Shown in pieces: positions 50,601-61,875 of a stretch of DNA of 64,000 bases. The translations under genes and the position numbers were made by a program. Origin of the DNA: Neurospora crassa OR74A (Eukaryota > Ascomycota > Sordariomycetes > Sordariales > Sordariaceae); the NCBI RefSeq assembly GCF_000182925.2, contig NC_026505.1:62001-126000 (forward strand). Reading direction: 5' to 3'. Position 1 is the stretch's first letter. Every line of letters begins with the position of its first letter. Under the pieces are notes generated by a model. It made no database searches and was not told the DNA's origin. It worked only from the letters and a program-made list of their open reading frames with translations.

Positions 50601-51543
50601 ACCGTCTAACCTGCCTGTTCCACCTGGATCAACCCCAGACTTCTTCCAAGACTTCCTTCCAAGGGTAGCCGCGCCGAACGGGTACTTGGAGCCGGGATGC
50701 TGCTGTTCCAGCCCACTTCCTTTCTCCATGTCTTCTTCCTTTTCCTCGGCCTAAGCTAGTTGCTCGATCCACAGACCGGGCGGGACCCTTCCGGGAACCC
50801 CCAGTTCATCTTGCACTGGCCTGGCGGCTCCGCCCAACAGCTATACACTAGGTTACTGACATCCAACCATCCCGATCCGGCCAGAGATAGGAGCCCGAAC
50901 TGGTATCGGCGATGCGGTGGGATGTGGGTAGGATGGGATCAAACCGATTATCGTTCGTGCCTAGTTGGGTTGCGTTGACAGTGGAACATACCATCCTCCA
51001 TGTCAGACAGTCTGGCTCGACTCCATCCGTCGAGATCGGAATAGGAAAGAGTGCGCGGTAGGTAGGTAGGTAGTAGTGGTATTGGATGGAGTGAAAAGTC
51101 TGTTGACTAACTGTACACATAAAGAGAGGCAAACTTACGACTAGTGGTCACTTGAGAGATATAAAGAGGGCATGTGCTCTCCTCCTTCGAAGTCGTTCTC
51201 GTCATTGTAAAATAAGAAACTCATCATCAGCACACGACCGACCGACAGTTACTCAACCTTTGGCTTTAAGAACCTTGATAGGTAAGTGTGCACGAAGATG
51301 GTACTTTACGCCGAACACATGGCCTTTGTATACTGACCTCGTCATACAGATTCGAAAAGCATAAGAACGGCCTACTTCCCCTCTTGAGATATCTACCTTG
51401 CCTGCTCTCTTGCATCACCCAGAAGATCGACTGGACATATTCTGTCACGAACATCCCCATCTTACCTCCCTCCTTGAACGTCTATCAAGCCTTCACCTGT
51501 CAACGCCTACCAAGTTCAACAACCCCCCTCAGTTCCCATCAAG
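47649..51543. other. intergenic region upstream of myo-inositol oxygenase
   Basis: 3.9 kb with no gene I can support. Frames are short and unlike known proteins. A GGTCAGGGTC-type imperfect repeat lies at 47865-47915 and GGTA tracts at 51057-51073. Confidence 0.5.
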
Positions 51544-52686
51544 ATGGCCCCCTCAGCCACCTATCCCATCATCAGCACCACGCACTCAGGCGCCGACCTC
51601 GAAGCCATCTCCGACGCCGTCGACGAGATCAACGTCCTCAAATTCAAAGCCGCCCAACAAGTCACCGAGATTCTCAACGACAACAACAACAACTCGTCTG
51701 TCCCATCTTCTCCCACCTCCGAATCCTCCTCCACCAGCCATGAAGAAGAAGAAGAAGAAGAAGAAGAAGACCTCGGCGACTTCGACGCCCCCTCCCACTT
51801 CGACTCTACAAAGGACCACTCCCGCTTCCGGCAATACACCACCGCCGAATCGCGCGTACTCAACTTCTACACCGAACAACACACCAAGCAAACCGTCTCG
51901 CACAACCTCGCTGCTCGCGCCCACTTCAACTCGCCCGACCGTAAGCGGCCCGAGATGACCATCTGGCAAGCCATCGAGTGCTTAAACTCGTTAATCGACG
52001 AGTCCGATCCCGACACGGAACTCAGCCAGATCCAGCACCTGCTGCAGTCAGCCGAAGCAATCAGACGCGACGGCAAGCCGCGGTGGATGCAGCTCGTAGG
52101 ACTGATTCACGACTTGGGCAAACTGATGCTTTTCTTCGAGCTGGCGTCAGGGCAGTGGGACGTAGTCGGCGACTCGTTCCCTGTCGGATGTAAGTTCAGC
52201 GAAAAGTGTATTTTGCATGAGAGCTTCAGTGCGAATCCGGATTCGGGACACGCGGTGTATAGTACCGAGCATGGGATTTATGCGCCGGGGTGTGGGATTG
52301 AGAATCTGATGATGAGTTGGGGCCATGATGAGTATTTGTATCAGGTTGTGAAGGACCAGAGTACGATCCCGAGGGAAGGGCTGGCGATGATTAGGTTTCA
52401 TAGCTTTTATCCGTGGCATCGCGAGGAGGCGTACGGGTGGGCGATGAAGGAGGGGGATGAGGAGTTGAGGAGGGCGGTCAGGGCGTTTAATCCGTATGAT
52501 CTCTATTCGAAGAGTGATGAGCCGGTGGATGTGGAGGCTGTTAAGGTGAGTTTCTTCTTTTTTTCCCTTTTGAGGTGCCTACCTGGGAGAAAAGGGAGAG
52601 AGAAAAGATGCTAACGATGAGATGGGCAGCCTTACTACATGGAGTTGATTGATGAGTTCTTCCCGAACAAGGTCATCAAGTGGTAG
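51544..52686 (+). CDS. myo-inositol oxygenase
   Basis: Two exons, 51544-52545 and 52630-52686 (intron GTGAGT...GGCAG), about 352 residues. Converts myo-inositol plus O2 to D-glucuronate at a di-iron centre. The ligands are visible: His in IQHLLQSAEAIR (about 165), His-Asp in LIHDLGK (about 189-190), His in SWGHDEYLY (about 261), His in MIRFHSFYPWH (about 286) and Asp in FNPYDLY (about 319). The C-terminal PYYMELIDEFFPNKVIKW is standard and needs the small second exon. An N-terminal extension of about 95 residues, with a poly-Glu run near 67-75, is unusual beside the ~285-residue animal enzymes. Cytosolic, in inositol or glucuronate catabolism. No pathway partner lies beside it. Confidence 0.95.
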
Positions 52687-55600
52687 ACGACCGAGACCAA
52701 GACCACGACCACAGAACCATCGTCACTTGTAACGATGTTGAAGAAGCGGCACTTTGGCCCACAAGCTGACCTTTCTGGGCGATGGAACAACGACACGAGT
52801 TAACGGCTTCCGCTCAGACATGCATCCTTTCTTTACCTGTCATTGTCTTTTGTGTTTATGTCACGGCGTCATGGCGTCACGGTGTTGTTAGGTAGACACG
52901 CACTGACCTGCGTTGTGTTTCATTTCCTTTCTCCCACTTAGAGGTAGAGTTTTGTTTCTTGCCGTCGGATTTGTGTATCATCGCATCCGTCAGGCACAGC
53001 GATGTTATTTCCTTTTTCAGTTCAGTACCTTACCTACCCGTACTTGACTGATCCGTCCCAGTCGAATGTTTGTCGCGCCATAGGAAGGGGCTGATGAATA
53101 GAACCAAGCGTTGATTTTTCAAGTATGCTTTTCGTGCTGAACACTCGTCGCTTGTCATGGACTGTGCCAGTGGCGATTGTTGTGCTCGCCATTACCCTAT
53201 AATCGCCTGCTTTGGTGCTCCGTGAATCTGGCGAGCATTCTCGCTCAGCAAAGAGCTCAGATCAATCAAAATGGATCAAGCCCTCCTCTATGTCCTTCCA
53301 TGAACAATTTTGACGTTGTGGCCCCCAGACGCTCGCTCATTTTCAAGACGCGCTCAAGAAATGATTTCCTTGTCCGCATCGGGTGTTCAACTGCCTGCCA
53401 TTGTTTTGGCCAAGTGAAGCAGCACGACCACTTGGTCCACGTCCATGCTCAGCCGAACCAACCTGCTTTCACAAGGCTTGGTCATGCTCATTCCTCGCTT
53501 CATCCGTTCCCAGCTCAACCGCTTCAGCTCCCCGATCACAAACATGGAGCCCGGCATCGGACAACTCATCCTCTTGTCTCAACGGGATCGACGGCCCTGA
53601 TTTGGAAGCAAATCTCTGGTTTCCCGTCTCGCTGTATCGCACCAAAATAGGTAGGTAGCACCAAATGTCTCGGATACGGCAAGCCAGTGCCACATTGCAA
53701 CCTACACCCGTGCCACGCCGTCGGCTTGAGTCGGCACGCGACGTTCCTTTATGGACCAACCGTATATGGACCGCGAGCCTGGTCCTCCTTCTAGTGCCGA
53801 GGTCGGCGTTGAGTACAAAGAGAGGCTAATGCAGGAACAATTCCCGGGGAGACACAGGTACAGGAGGGGGAGATGACCACTTGGTATTTCCATGTTGTTT
53901 GAGTATCTACCTCTACCTCTTTGTAGTAATGTTTTGAGGGACCAGAATTCCCGATATAGTACCTACCTCTACGCTGGCCGCCGTCGCCCTCGTTTACGGT
54001 GCTTCTGACTCCGGTTTCGTCGGTCGGTCAACTTGGAGCCAGCAAGATGGGGATGTTCATAGTCGCGTCTAAGGTTCGTAACTTTACCGTCCTACCCAGC
54101 GATTTGTAGAGACAAGTACCGTTTTCTCTTGCCACTCCCGCTCCTTTCTGGTTGTTCATGTTCGGCGTCGCACGAAGAGTTGCAAATGGGAACCCAGCCC
54201 GTTTTCTTCCCGCTTTCGCGATTCTTGCTATCACGGCGGGGGCGGCCGTCACCCATGCTTTGCCTCCCGAAGGAGATTTCGCCGATGGTCTAACATTCCA
54301 CAATGTGCGTGGTCCTATTATTTGTTTTCCGAGTGATCGGCAGATATCCCGTCGTCGCCAGAAAAAGCGATGGGGATAAGGGGAGATGCTAGGACTGACG
54401 AACTGGGAAATTCGCTACTGGATCTGGGTTGCAAGGAGCCGAGTGTCAGCGCTGTGTAGGAGGGCATGTCGTGAGTGTTGGTAGGTCAATGCAAGATGGG
54501 AAAGTTCGCGCGTTCGGAGACGCCAAAGGTTCGCGGAGAGGAGGACAGGCCAACGCTTTTGGGACCGGCACTGGACTGGTGTCAATGCTCAGAGAAGGGC
54601 GCGCGGACGGTGCGGAGATAAACGCAGAAACTAGGTAGTACAAGAGTCAGGGAGAGTAACCGATATCGGTCGAGAAAGTTCCTGAGATGGTTCTGGTGCG
54701 CAGCATCATACTTAGTCAGTATTGGACAAGAAGGTTCGAGTAGACGGGAAGAGTTGCGAACCTACCATTACTGGAATTGAAACTGCAAATGTCGGGACAT
54801 GATCAAAATATGGTCGAGCAAAAGAGGATTTGGAGCCAAAAAAAAAACAACGAAAGGTAAAAAAGATGCCAGCTTTCCTGCGTGCGGTGTCGAGAGGTGA
54901 CCAGCCCCTCGTACTGCGGCGTACTAACCGAATGCAATGCCTAATATGGTGATTTCTGGGAGGACAAGTCGAACAGGCCATATTTGGGAGCAAGTCGCTT
55001 TATCCACAACACAGAGATCTCCAAGACTCCTGCCACGACTGGATAGGAACGTGTGGTCTCCCTTTAGGGCAAGTCCTGGGTAGCCGTTTCCGGAGTCTTG
55101 GAATCCGCAATGCTATGATGGTGGTGTACTTGGGCGTCCCCTTTCCCCCTCACCATGTATTAGACTCAGTTGCAGAAACCATATGGAGCGTGCACCTGAA
55201 AAACTCGAAAGAATTTTTCCAACCAGAGCCCTGAACAGGGTTCGAACTCGTGGCCGAGACGTCGGTTGTCCAACCGGTGGCAACAGTTGAAAGCATTACC
55301 AACTGAGCCACGGCTCTTTGGAGCAGCATTGGTACCAATCGTCCGGTAGAGGGGTAAGGGCAGGGTCCTTATCTAGCGCTTGCTGGACTCTGGGAGACGG
55401 ATGGTATGTGCGTTGCTGCTTTTGCCAGTGTTGGGCGGTTGTCGGGTGGCGGACGATGCAGGTTGTGATGCAGGTTGAGCTGCAGGTCTTGGTGTTGAAG
55501 TAAATGGGACTCCGGAGGTCCGGCGTGGGCCGGGCTCAGCTCGGCCGATGGTTGGATGCCGGCTGGGCAATAGTTTGCCGGCCGTTCACATGCCAGTGAT

Positions 55601-56340
55601 TACCTCTAGGAATGTCCGACCCATCGGTTCCTAAAGTAAACCCATAAGTGACAACCTGCGCAAAAGTACCTAGGAAGAACATGGAGCTTGGCGCATTGAA
55701 CATCGAGGCAGCCATGCTATTGATGCCGTTGGAAAGCGGAGTAGCTCTGGGAGACGAGGGGATCACGTCGCAGATTCCGAGTCAAAGATGGCAGTTGAAG
55801 TTTGAGAGATGACAATTGAAGAATAATCAAGAGTACCTAGATATGACACAAAACGACATCCTGACTTGTCGTCCTCGAAGCTGGTGATGGAGGCTTCGAT
55901 GATGATTTCGAGGTGAAGGGAACACTTCACGTGCTTGTGAATTCGCGGTTGGTTGGCGAGGCTGGGTACGTACCTGAAGATGTGGCTCGTGCACACCATT
56001 AGCGTCCTCCACGTGATGACGTTCAACCCCGCAGTCCCACTTGGGAAAACGACGCCAAGCGGGGCCCCAGATGCCGGCGGCATTCCACTTTCAACAACAA
56101 CCCAACAATCGGCATCACCAGGTCTCATGACAACATTCAGGCAGGACTACCTCATGGTTATTATTGAACTGACGCTCGGAATAAAATAGCCCTTGACGGC
56201 CTTTGTTTACGAACGCGTCTTATTCCGTACATAATACGATAAACAGACCATATCTCCCCCAAACACTTGTACCAACCGCCACGACAAAATATCACCAACC
56301 CATGAGGACATCATAGACGGCATCAGACATCATCGCCAGC
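52687..56340. other. intergenic region with a tRNA-like sequence
   Basis: 3.65 kb with no supported protein gene. It holds a tRNA-like segment at 55225-55317 and several TACCTCTA octamers (53908, 53964, 55611). Confidence 0.5.
55225..55317 (-). tRNA. tRNA-like sequence, possibly a degenerate tRNA gene
   Basis: On the minus strand a good A box (TGGCTCAGTTGG) and B box (GTTCGAACC) lie about 50 bp apart. The ends can pair (AGAGCC with GGCTCT). At 93 nt it would need an intron or a long variable arm. The D-stem and T-stem pair imperfectly and I could not place a convincing anticodon arm. A pseudogene, a divergent intron-bearing tRNA or a tRNA-derived fragment are all possible. Confidence 0.35.
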
Positions 56341-57561
56341 ATGGACCCTCCAAGCCGTCCGCTTCCGCCAATCCATCACCTCAACCTCGAGTTGATTCTT
56401 ATTCCCCCCATCCTCTTGGCCATCGCGACTGCCCTCAGTCTTTTCACCCACTCCGACACGGACCTGTACATGCTCTACTCGCAATGTCATTCCCACGCCC
56501 GCATCGGATGGCTCTCTCGCGTTCCCCTGTTTGGTCCTCTCGTCTGCTTTCTCGTATCTTTCTTCCAAGAGGCCCTCCTTTCCCCGGTCCGCTCCAAAGG
56601 CATCATGTCTGTCATCCTCAGCTATGTCGCCGGTCTGCTGACCATCACCACGGTCGAGTCCTCTCGTATCTGCAATCAATCCGCCTTCTTCCTCGCCTTC
56701 CCCACCGCCACTTGGCTCATCTTTGACCTCGTTGGCGGTGCCCTAGTCTGGGAGATCGTCATCATTCCCGCCTTCTTTCACCGCACAAAGCTTGTCATTC
56801 TAGCCCGTCGCCAGGGCACCACCACCTCCGAGGGTGAAGAAGCCGCCGAACCCGAGCTCATCCTCGGCGCCCCGCGCCACTTGTCCACTCTCGCCGAGTC
56901 GATTTCCATCCCTGTGTCAATCGCAATCGGCTACATCCTCCCCTCGCTGCTCATCCTCCTGCTCCCGTCGGACAAAACCACCGTCCCCATTCTCGTTTGG
57001 CTCTTCTTCCCTGTCTGGGTGTCCTTCCTCCACCAAGGTGTGCGCACCGCGCTTCTCCATGTGTTCAGAGACCACCCAACTTGGCCTAGACCCTTCCACC
57101 TCGAGACCTCTCTTCTCCCACTGGTTTTGACCTACGCTGCGCCTATCCTCTTGTCGCTGGCCTCGCACATCTACCTGATTGTCACACTCTTCACCCACCC
57201 GCACGACGATCGGAAGGAAATGACGCTTGCTACGACACGGTTCATCATGGTCAACATGGTCTTTGTCGGGCTGACGGTGTTGTACTGGGCGTTTATCGAG
57301 GCTGGATGGCAGACGGCGTTGGTGATGCTGGTGGTCACGGTGTTGGCGGGCCCGGGAGCGGGAGTGTGTGTGGGGTGGATCTGGAGGGAAAGTGCTGTGG
57401 GTGTGGATTGGATTGGACGGAGGTTCGGACCGAGAGCGGCTGTTATTGCTGTCGCGGTGGGAGGAACCGGCTCGAGGAGAGGGAGTGACGGTGAGCGCGA
57501 TGGAGAAAGGGGCCAGGAGGGTGGCAATGGACCGTCTGAAGAAACGCCGCTTTTGCGGTAG
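56341..57561 (+). CDS. polytopic membrane protein, unknown function
   Basis: Intronless, 406 residues, with about nine hydrophobic helices spread from residue 14 to 360 (for example LILIPPILLAIATALSLF, VLTYAAPILLSLASHIYLIV and FIMVNMVFVGLTVLYWAF). There is no cleavable signal peptide. A hydrophilic loop near 155-180 is acidic (TSEGEEAAEPE). The C-terminus is a Gly/Arg/Glu-rich tail ending EETPLLR, which fits a dileucine-type vacuolar or endosomal sorting signal (inference). The pattern resembles uncharacterised integral-membrane proteins common in Pezizomycotina. I cannot assign transport or enzyme activity. Confidence 0.8.
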   Translation: MDPPSRPLPPIHHLNLELILIPPILLAIATALSLFTHSDTDLYMLYSQCHSHARIGWLSRVPLFGPLVCFLVSFFQEALLSPVRSKGIMSVILSYVAGLLTITTVESSRICNQSAFFLAFPTATWLIFDLVGGALVWEIVIIPAFFHRTKLVILARRQGTTTSEGEEAAEPELILGAPRHLSTLAESISIPVSIAIGYILPSLLILLLPSDKTTVPILVWLFFPVWVSFLHQGVRTALLHVFRDHPTWPRPFHLETSLLPLVLTYAAPILLSLASHIYLIVTLFTHPHDDRKEMTLATTRFIMVNMVFVGLTVLYWAFIEAGWQTALVMLVVTVLAGPGAGVCVGWIWRESAVGVDWIGRRFGPRAAVIAVAVGGTGSRRGSDGERDGERGQEGGNGPSEETPLLR

Positions 57562-58435
57562 GGAAGAAAGGATGGGATGATGTGGTGTTTGTTATGCGAG
57601 AACCTGGGTTTTTGTTGCATTTTGTGGGTTTGGTGTTGCATGTTTTATCTGGTGATCAAGATGGATTGAGGTTTAGACGCCGTGCTTCGTGATTCTTTCT
57701 ACCTCTTTCTTGCTCCCAGCGGCGTCTTTGGCATTGATGGTTTCTCTTGTTCCATATATCCACGTTTCGTTCAATATTTGTTGGTTGCCAATTCAAGTTC
57801 TCTTCGTCCACGTCCACATGTGTGCATCAAACCTCCTTTCTTGTTATCATGTTGCCTTTGATGATACCTACATCAGGTTGTCCGATCTCTTCGTCGTGCA
57901 CATTCAGAGCTTGAGGATTCTGCAAGTTATCCATCGGTCGGTGGCTGATATCCCTCAGCTACAATGTTTATGACAGGCTTGCTCCCCAATGTTAGGTCTT
58001 CAATATTCGGTGCGGCGAGGGAGGGTGGAATGGGCGGCCCCACATGCTCCTGCCTCGACAGACGGACCAAAGTGGAAGTGGGAGGAAGTTCGGGGCAAAG
58101 CAACGAGAAGCGGCCCCTCGTCGAAATCTGAACGGATTCTCAACACCAACATCACCTCGTTCTCACCTTACACAAGTGACAAATAATCCCTTCAATACGC
58201 ACAATTCTTGAAATTCGCGGTGGGGTCAACGTCCCACCATAAATTCCCTCCCACCTTTCGCCCTCTTCCTTCTCGTCTCGTTGCGAATTTCGGGACCGGA
58301 CAACCTTCGCACGACGACTTGACTTTAACCGTTGTTTGCTCCATTCAGCGGATCATCATTTGCTTCAATTCAATCCACTTATTGTGTTTGTTCAATTGCA
58401 CCGATCGTCCGACTTGGCGCAAACACAACAGAGAG
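57562..58435. other. promoter region of family gene E
   Basis: 0.87 kb between tandem genes. No coding frame is supported. It presumably holds the terminator of the membrane-protein gene and the promoter and leader of gene E. Confidence 0.5.
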
Positions 58436-60514
58436 ATGCCGTCGCCGCGGAGGAATGAGATGGAGTATGACCGTATCCGAGGCGGTGATGGTCGCAGATA
58501 TTCTCTCTATAAAGGTACTCGTTGCCCATTCTCTTCATTAATTCAGCATCAAGTTTTGAGCCATACTAACACCACGCTCGTTGCCCATCTAGCCAATGGT
58601 CCGAACAAGCACGCCCACCATGGCCATGGCGCCTTGTTCCCAGAAAACTATGCTCCTAGACCAGGACGTCCCAACATGAAATGGCATTGCCCCGTCATTG
58701 GATGCAATCGAGCCTTCAGGCTGCTCAGAGACTTGGGTGAGCATTTTACTGTGAGTATCTCGTGTCTTTCCCCCCCATCCTCGGCCACATCTCTCAGCCA
58801 ACCCTCGCCTTTTCATTCTCCTCCTCTTTGCTAACCTCCCTACACCCAGACCGACCACAACGGCGACATTCTTCACGACTTGCGAGATGGCAACTTTCGC
58901 AAGATTGGCAATGCCGGAAACCGCCCACCCTACGTCGGCTACCGAAGTGACAATCCACCGTCGCCCGTTCCTCTCCCCTCTCCGTCGCCGCCTAAGCGTC
59001 CGGCCACTGACAATTCCTCTGCCGCCACCGTTGCCGTCCGCACTGCCACTCCTGGATTGTTTTTCAAGCAGGAGTATTCTGACGACGAGGATGCCCGCCC
59101 AAAGGAGACATCGTACATTATTCTCGACCATGAGAGCGATGAGTGGGTTTTTACAAGTCCTCTTTGCTGGTTATAACGAGATTAGCTAACCCACAAATCC
59201 AGCCATAGGTCACAGCAAGAAAGCAACTCGGATAACGATGACCCGGACAGTGCCGGTGGCACACGGGACACCGACAGTGACTCTGAAGAAAGCGAGCACA
59301 CCGACAACGAAAACAATGCTCAGCAGAGAGAGCAACAACGTTCGGACAGTCATATTGACGGTGATGACGACGACAGCGTCCAAGATCGTGGCTCCGACAC
59401 ATGGACTTACCTCAACAGTTTGACGCCAGAACCTATCGCCATACCCGACGACGCATGTGTCAAGGAGCTGATGAAGCTGCCTCTCCTTCGTGAGCTCCCC
59501 TTTTCTTGGAAAGCGCGTCTTTCCAAAAAGAGCTGGGTGAAAAACTACTGCAGCCTCAAGACTATCACTGCAATCATGCACTTCCTCGTTGGCGAAGACC
59601 GAGACCGCAAAGTCTGCAACGGCCTAGGTTGCGACACTTTAGGGAACGACGGTCTTATATCCGCGCTATCTGATTTTGCCATAGGCAGCGACGCATTCCA
59701 TGGAGAGTACGCCTTTCCTCGCTGCATCATGCTCCCAGACAACATCATGATGTCGGAGGCCGTCGTGGAGCGGATTGGCATCAACCAATGCGTCAATGCA
59801 TACTACAGACGCGGCAAAAAGGTTCCATTTCCGGGTCGAATCTTCCCCCGTCGCCTGGAGGTGCCTCAGACACCCAAAGGCCGTGGCAACAACCGCCCCT
59901 ACAGCGAATCTTCCGTCCTCCGTCGCCAGGCCCGACTCCCGTCGCTTTCTGTCACGCCATCTAGATCTCCCAAGCGCAAGGCATCCTCACCCGAGTACGA
60001 GGACGAACTCCCCTCGTACCGCCTCGCCAACCCTTCCTCTCCTAATAAACCCGCTCCTTGGGAGCAGTTTACCGGCTTTTTGCCACTTCGCTCTTCCCCG
60101 CCTCGCGGCCACCGCTCCTCCCAAGCCGCTTCTGATGTCATGGTTGCTCACTCGAGCATGTACCTCGCATCTCAACCGCAGAAGCGTATCAAGCTTGTTG
60201 ACCATTCCGGTCTCGGCCGCGGCGACTTCGCTGTTCTGAAACTGGATGGCAATGATGCTGGCCATGTCTTGAGAGTTGACCAGGGAAGTGGAAGGATGCT
60301 TAATTGTTCCGTGGCCAAGGGCAAGGTAGATGTCTTCCTGGTTGTCAGGGGTAGAGGCCAGGCGCGGGAGGAAATGACGTTTACTGCTGGCGAAGACACG
60401 CACTGGGTGGTCAAGGAGGGATGGGCATGTGAAGTGACCAAGTTTGGGGGAGAGGCGGGAGAGGCGAAGGTTCATGTTACTGGCTTGGGTGTGGATGAGC
60501 AATGGCAGGAGTGA
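58436..60514 (+). CDS. family gene E: C2H2 finger, acidic linker, core and divergent cupin
   Basis: Four exons: 58436-58514, 58593-58750, 58850-59142 and 59203-60514 (613 residues, phases agree). Exon 1: MPSPRRNEM...DGRRYSLYK. Exon 2: His-rich start, GALFPENYAP and the finger (Cys59, Cys64, His77, His82), with the phase-0 intron between the His. ILHDLRDGNF follows, then an acidic linker split by an extra 60-bp intron not seen in the other members. Core at 243-395 (TWTYLNSL; LPLLRELPFSWKARL; LKTITAIMHFLVG; CNGLGC; FPRC; CVNAYYR; VPFPGRIFP). After a basic SPKRKASS region, about 505-605 form a divergent cupin (GKVDVFLVVRG ... FTAGEDTHWVVKEGWACEV). It heads the second cluster, in tandem with gene F. 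Function unknown. Confidence 0.83.
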
Positions 60515-61875
60515 GGGGGCCGAAGGAGATCGGATGTGAAGGATGTTGAGAATGTTGGAGATGTGCAGAAGTGTCTGTGGTTTTCGACAGAATAAGGGCA
60601 CCGAGGCTGATGCCGCGTTCTATGTGTTGGAGTGTCCGAAGAGGTGGATCACTGTACGGAGGTGGGTGTGTTTGCAAGAAGGAATCGCGAGTTGCCAGTC
60701 AAGAGAAGGATCATTTCATGTTCGATGATGGATTGACCGGATGTCGAACACAAGTTTGCACAGCCTGTGGCTGGTATTCAAGTAGAAGTCTACCTGTTTA
60801 CAGATCATGGTTTGTCTCGTCGTGCCGGACACGCGAACAAGCGGCCAGCAGTTTTTTTTGTCCATTACACTATGCCGAGCTGGCATCATTAATAATCAAG
60901 ATCATTTGTTATTGAACATTACCTTTCTGTCTTTGTTCTTCTCGCACTTGTCCAGTGTTTGATATCTTGTTTTCTTTTTTCTTGGCCCCTTCTAAGTGTC
61001 TTGCGAATGCTACTTACTCGGTGTACCCAATCCAGGCTCCAAGAAGCCGAGGATAAAGATGGATGGCGATGGCGGGAACATCGCGTTGCGTAGTTGGGGA
61101 GAGTCCGTACGGGGGCAGCGTTACTTTCTCTTGGATATTCTGCACCTTTGATGCTTTGGAGTAGTTTTTTTTTTACCCATTGTCACTTGCGTATACCCAC
61201 GATTCTTCCATGGACGAATGAACATTTGGTGTTTGTTTTTGTTCTCGCGCATTTTCATGCGTGCAAATTATGGCGAGTGTTCGCAAAAACAAAACGAACA
61301 CATCAGGGTCCAGTTCGTCATACCTTCGGAATAGTCTTGCACGCATCGGAATGCGTTCTTGCTGTAGCTTCATGTCCAACCTCTAGGCACTTTCGAGATT
61401 GAGGAATGCCTATCAGACTTTGGCGGCTGTGTAACGATCATTCCAATCTCAACCCAACGAGCGGTATTGAACTGGCCGTGTTCGGTAACTTCGGTTCATT
61501 ATTACGACGCCACTTCCACAACAGACGCTATCAACTCTTCGTTTCTCCCTTCACTTGTCCTCGACTTGTGTCATCCCGTCACTAAGCTGTGACCCACACG
61601 CTCTCAACTTGCCAGTCCGTGCCGGCCGTCAGGGCAATTTTCCCCTCCATCAGCCCACGAAAGTTTCAGGCGTCGAATATTTCTTTTGCGGGAGTCGTGG
61701 CCTTCAATTTTCCTTTCCAGTCCCGGCACAGGTGCGAGTCCCACTACTCGCTTCTCCATACGACATCAAGCGAGACCTAGCCTTCATCATTGCTTCCTTG
61801 TTTCGCTAATCCCTAGCCATTGCTACTGCCATACTATCTCTTCTTATCCTCGCTCACATCATCCCTTCTCTTAGG
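60515..61875. other. intergenic region between family genes E and F
   Basis: 1.36 kb with no supported gene: the 3' region of E and the promoter of F, which are in tandem. Confidence 0.55.
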
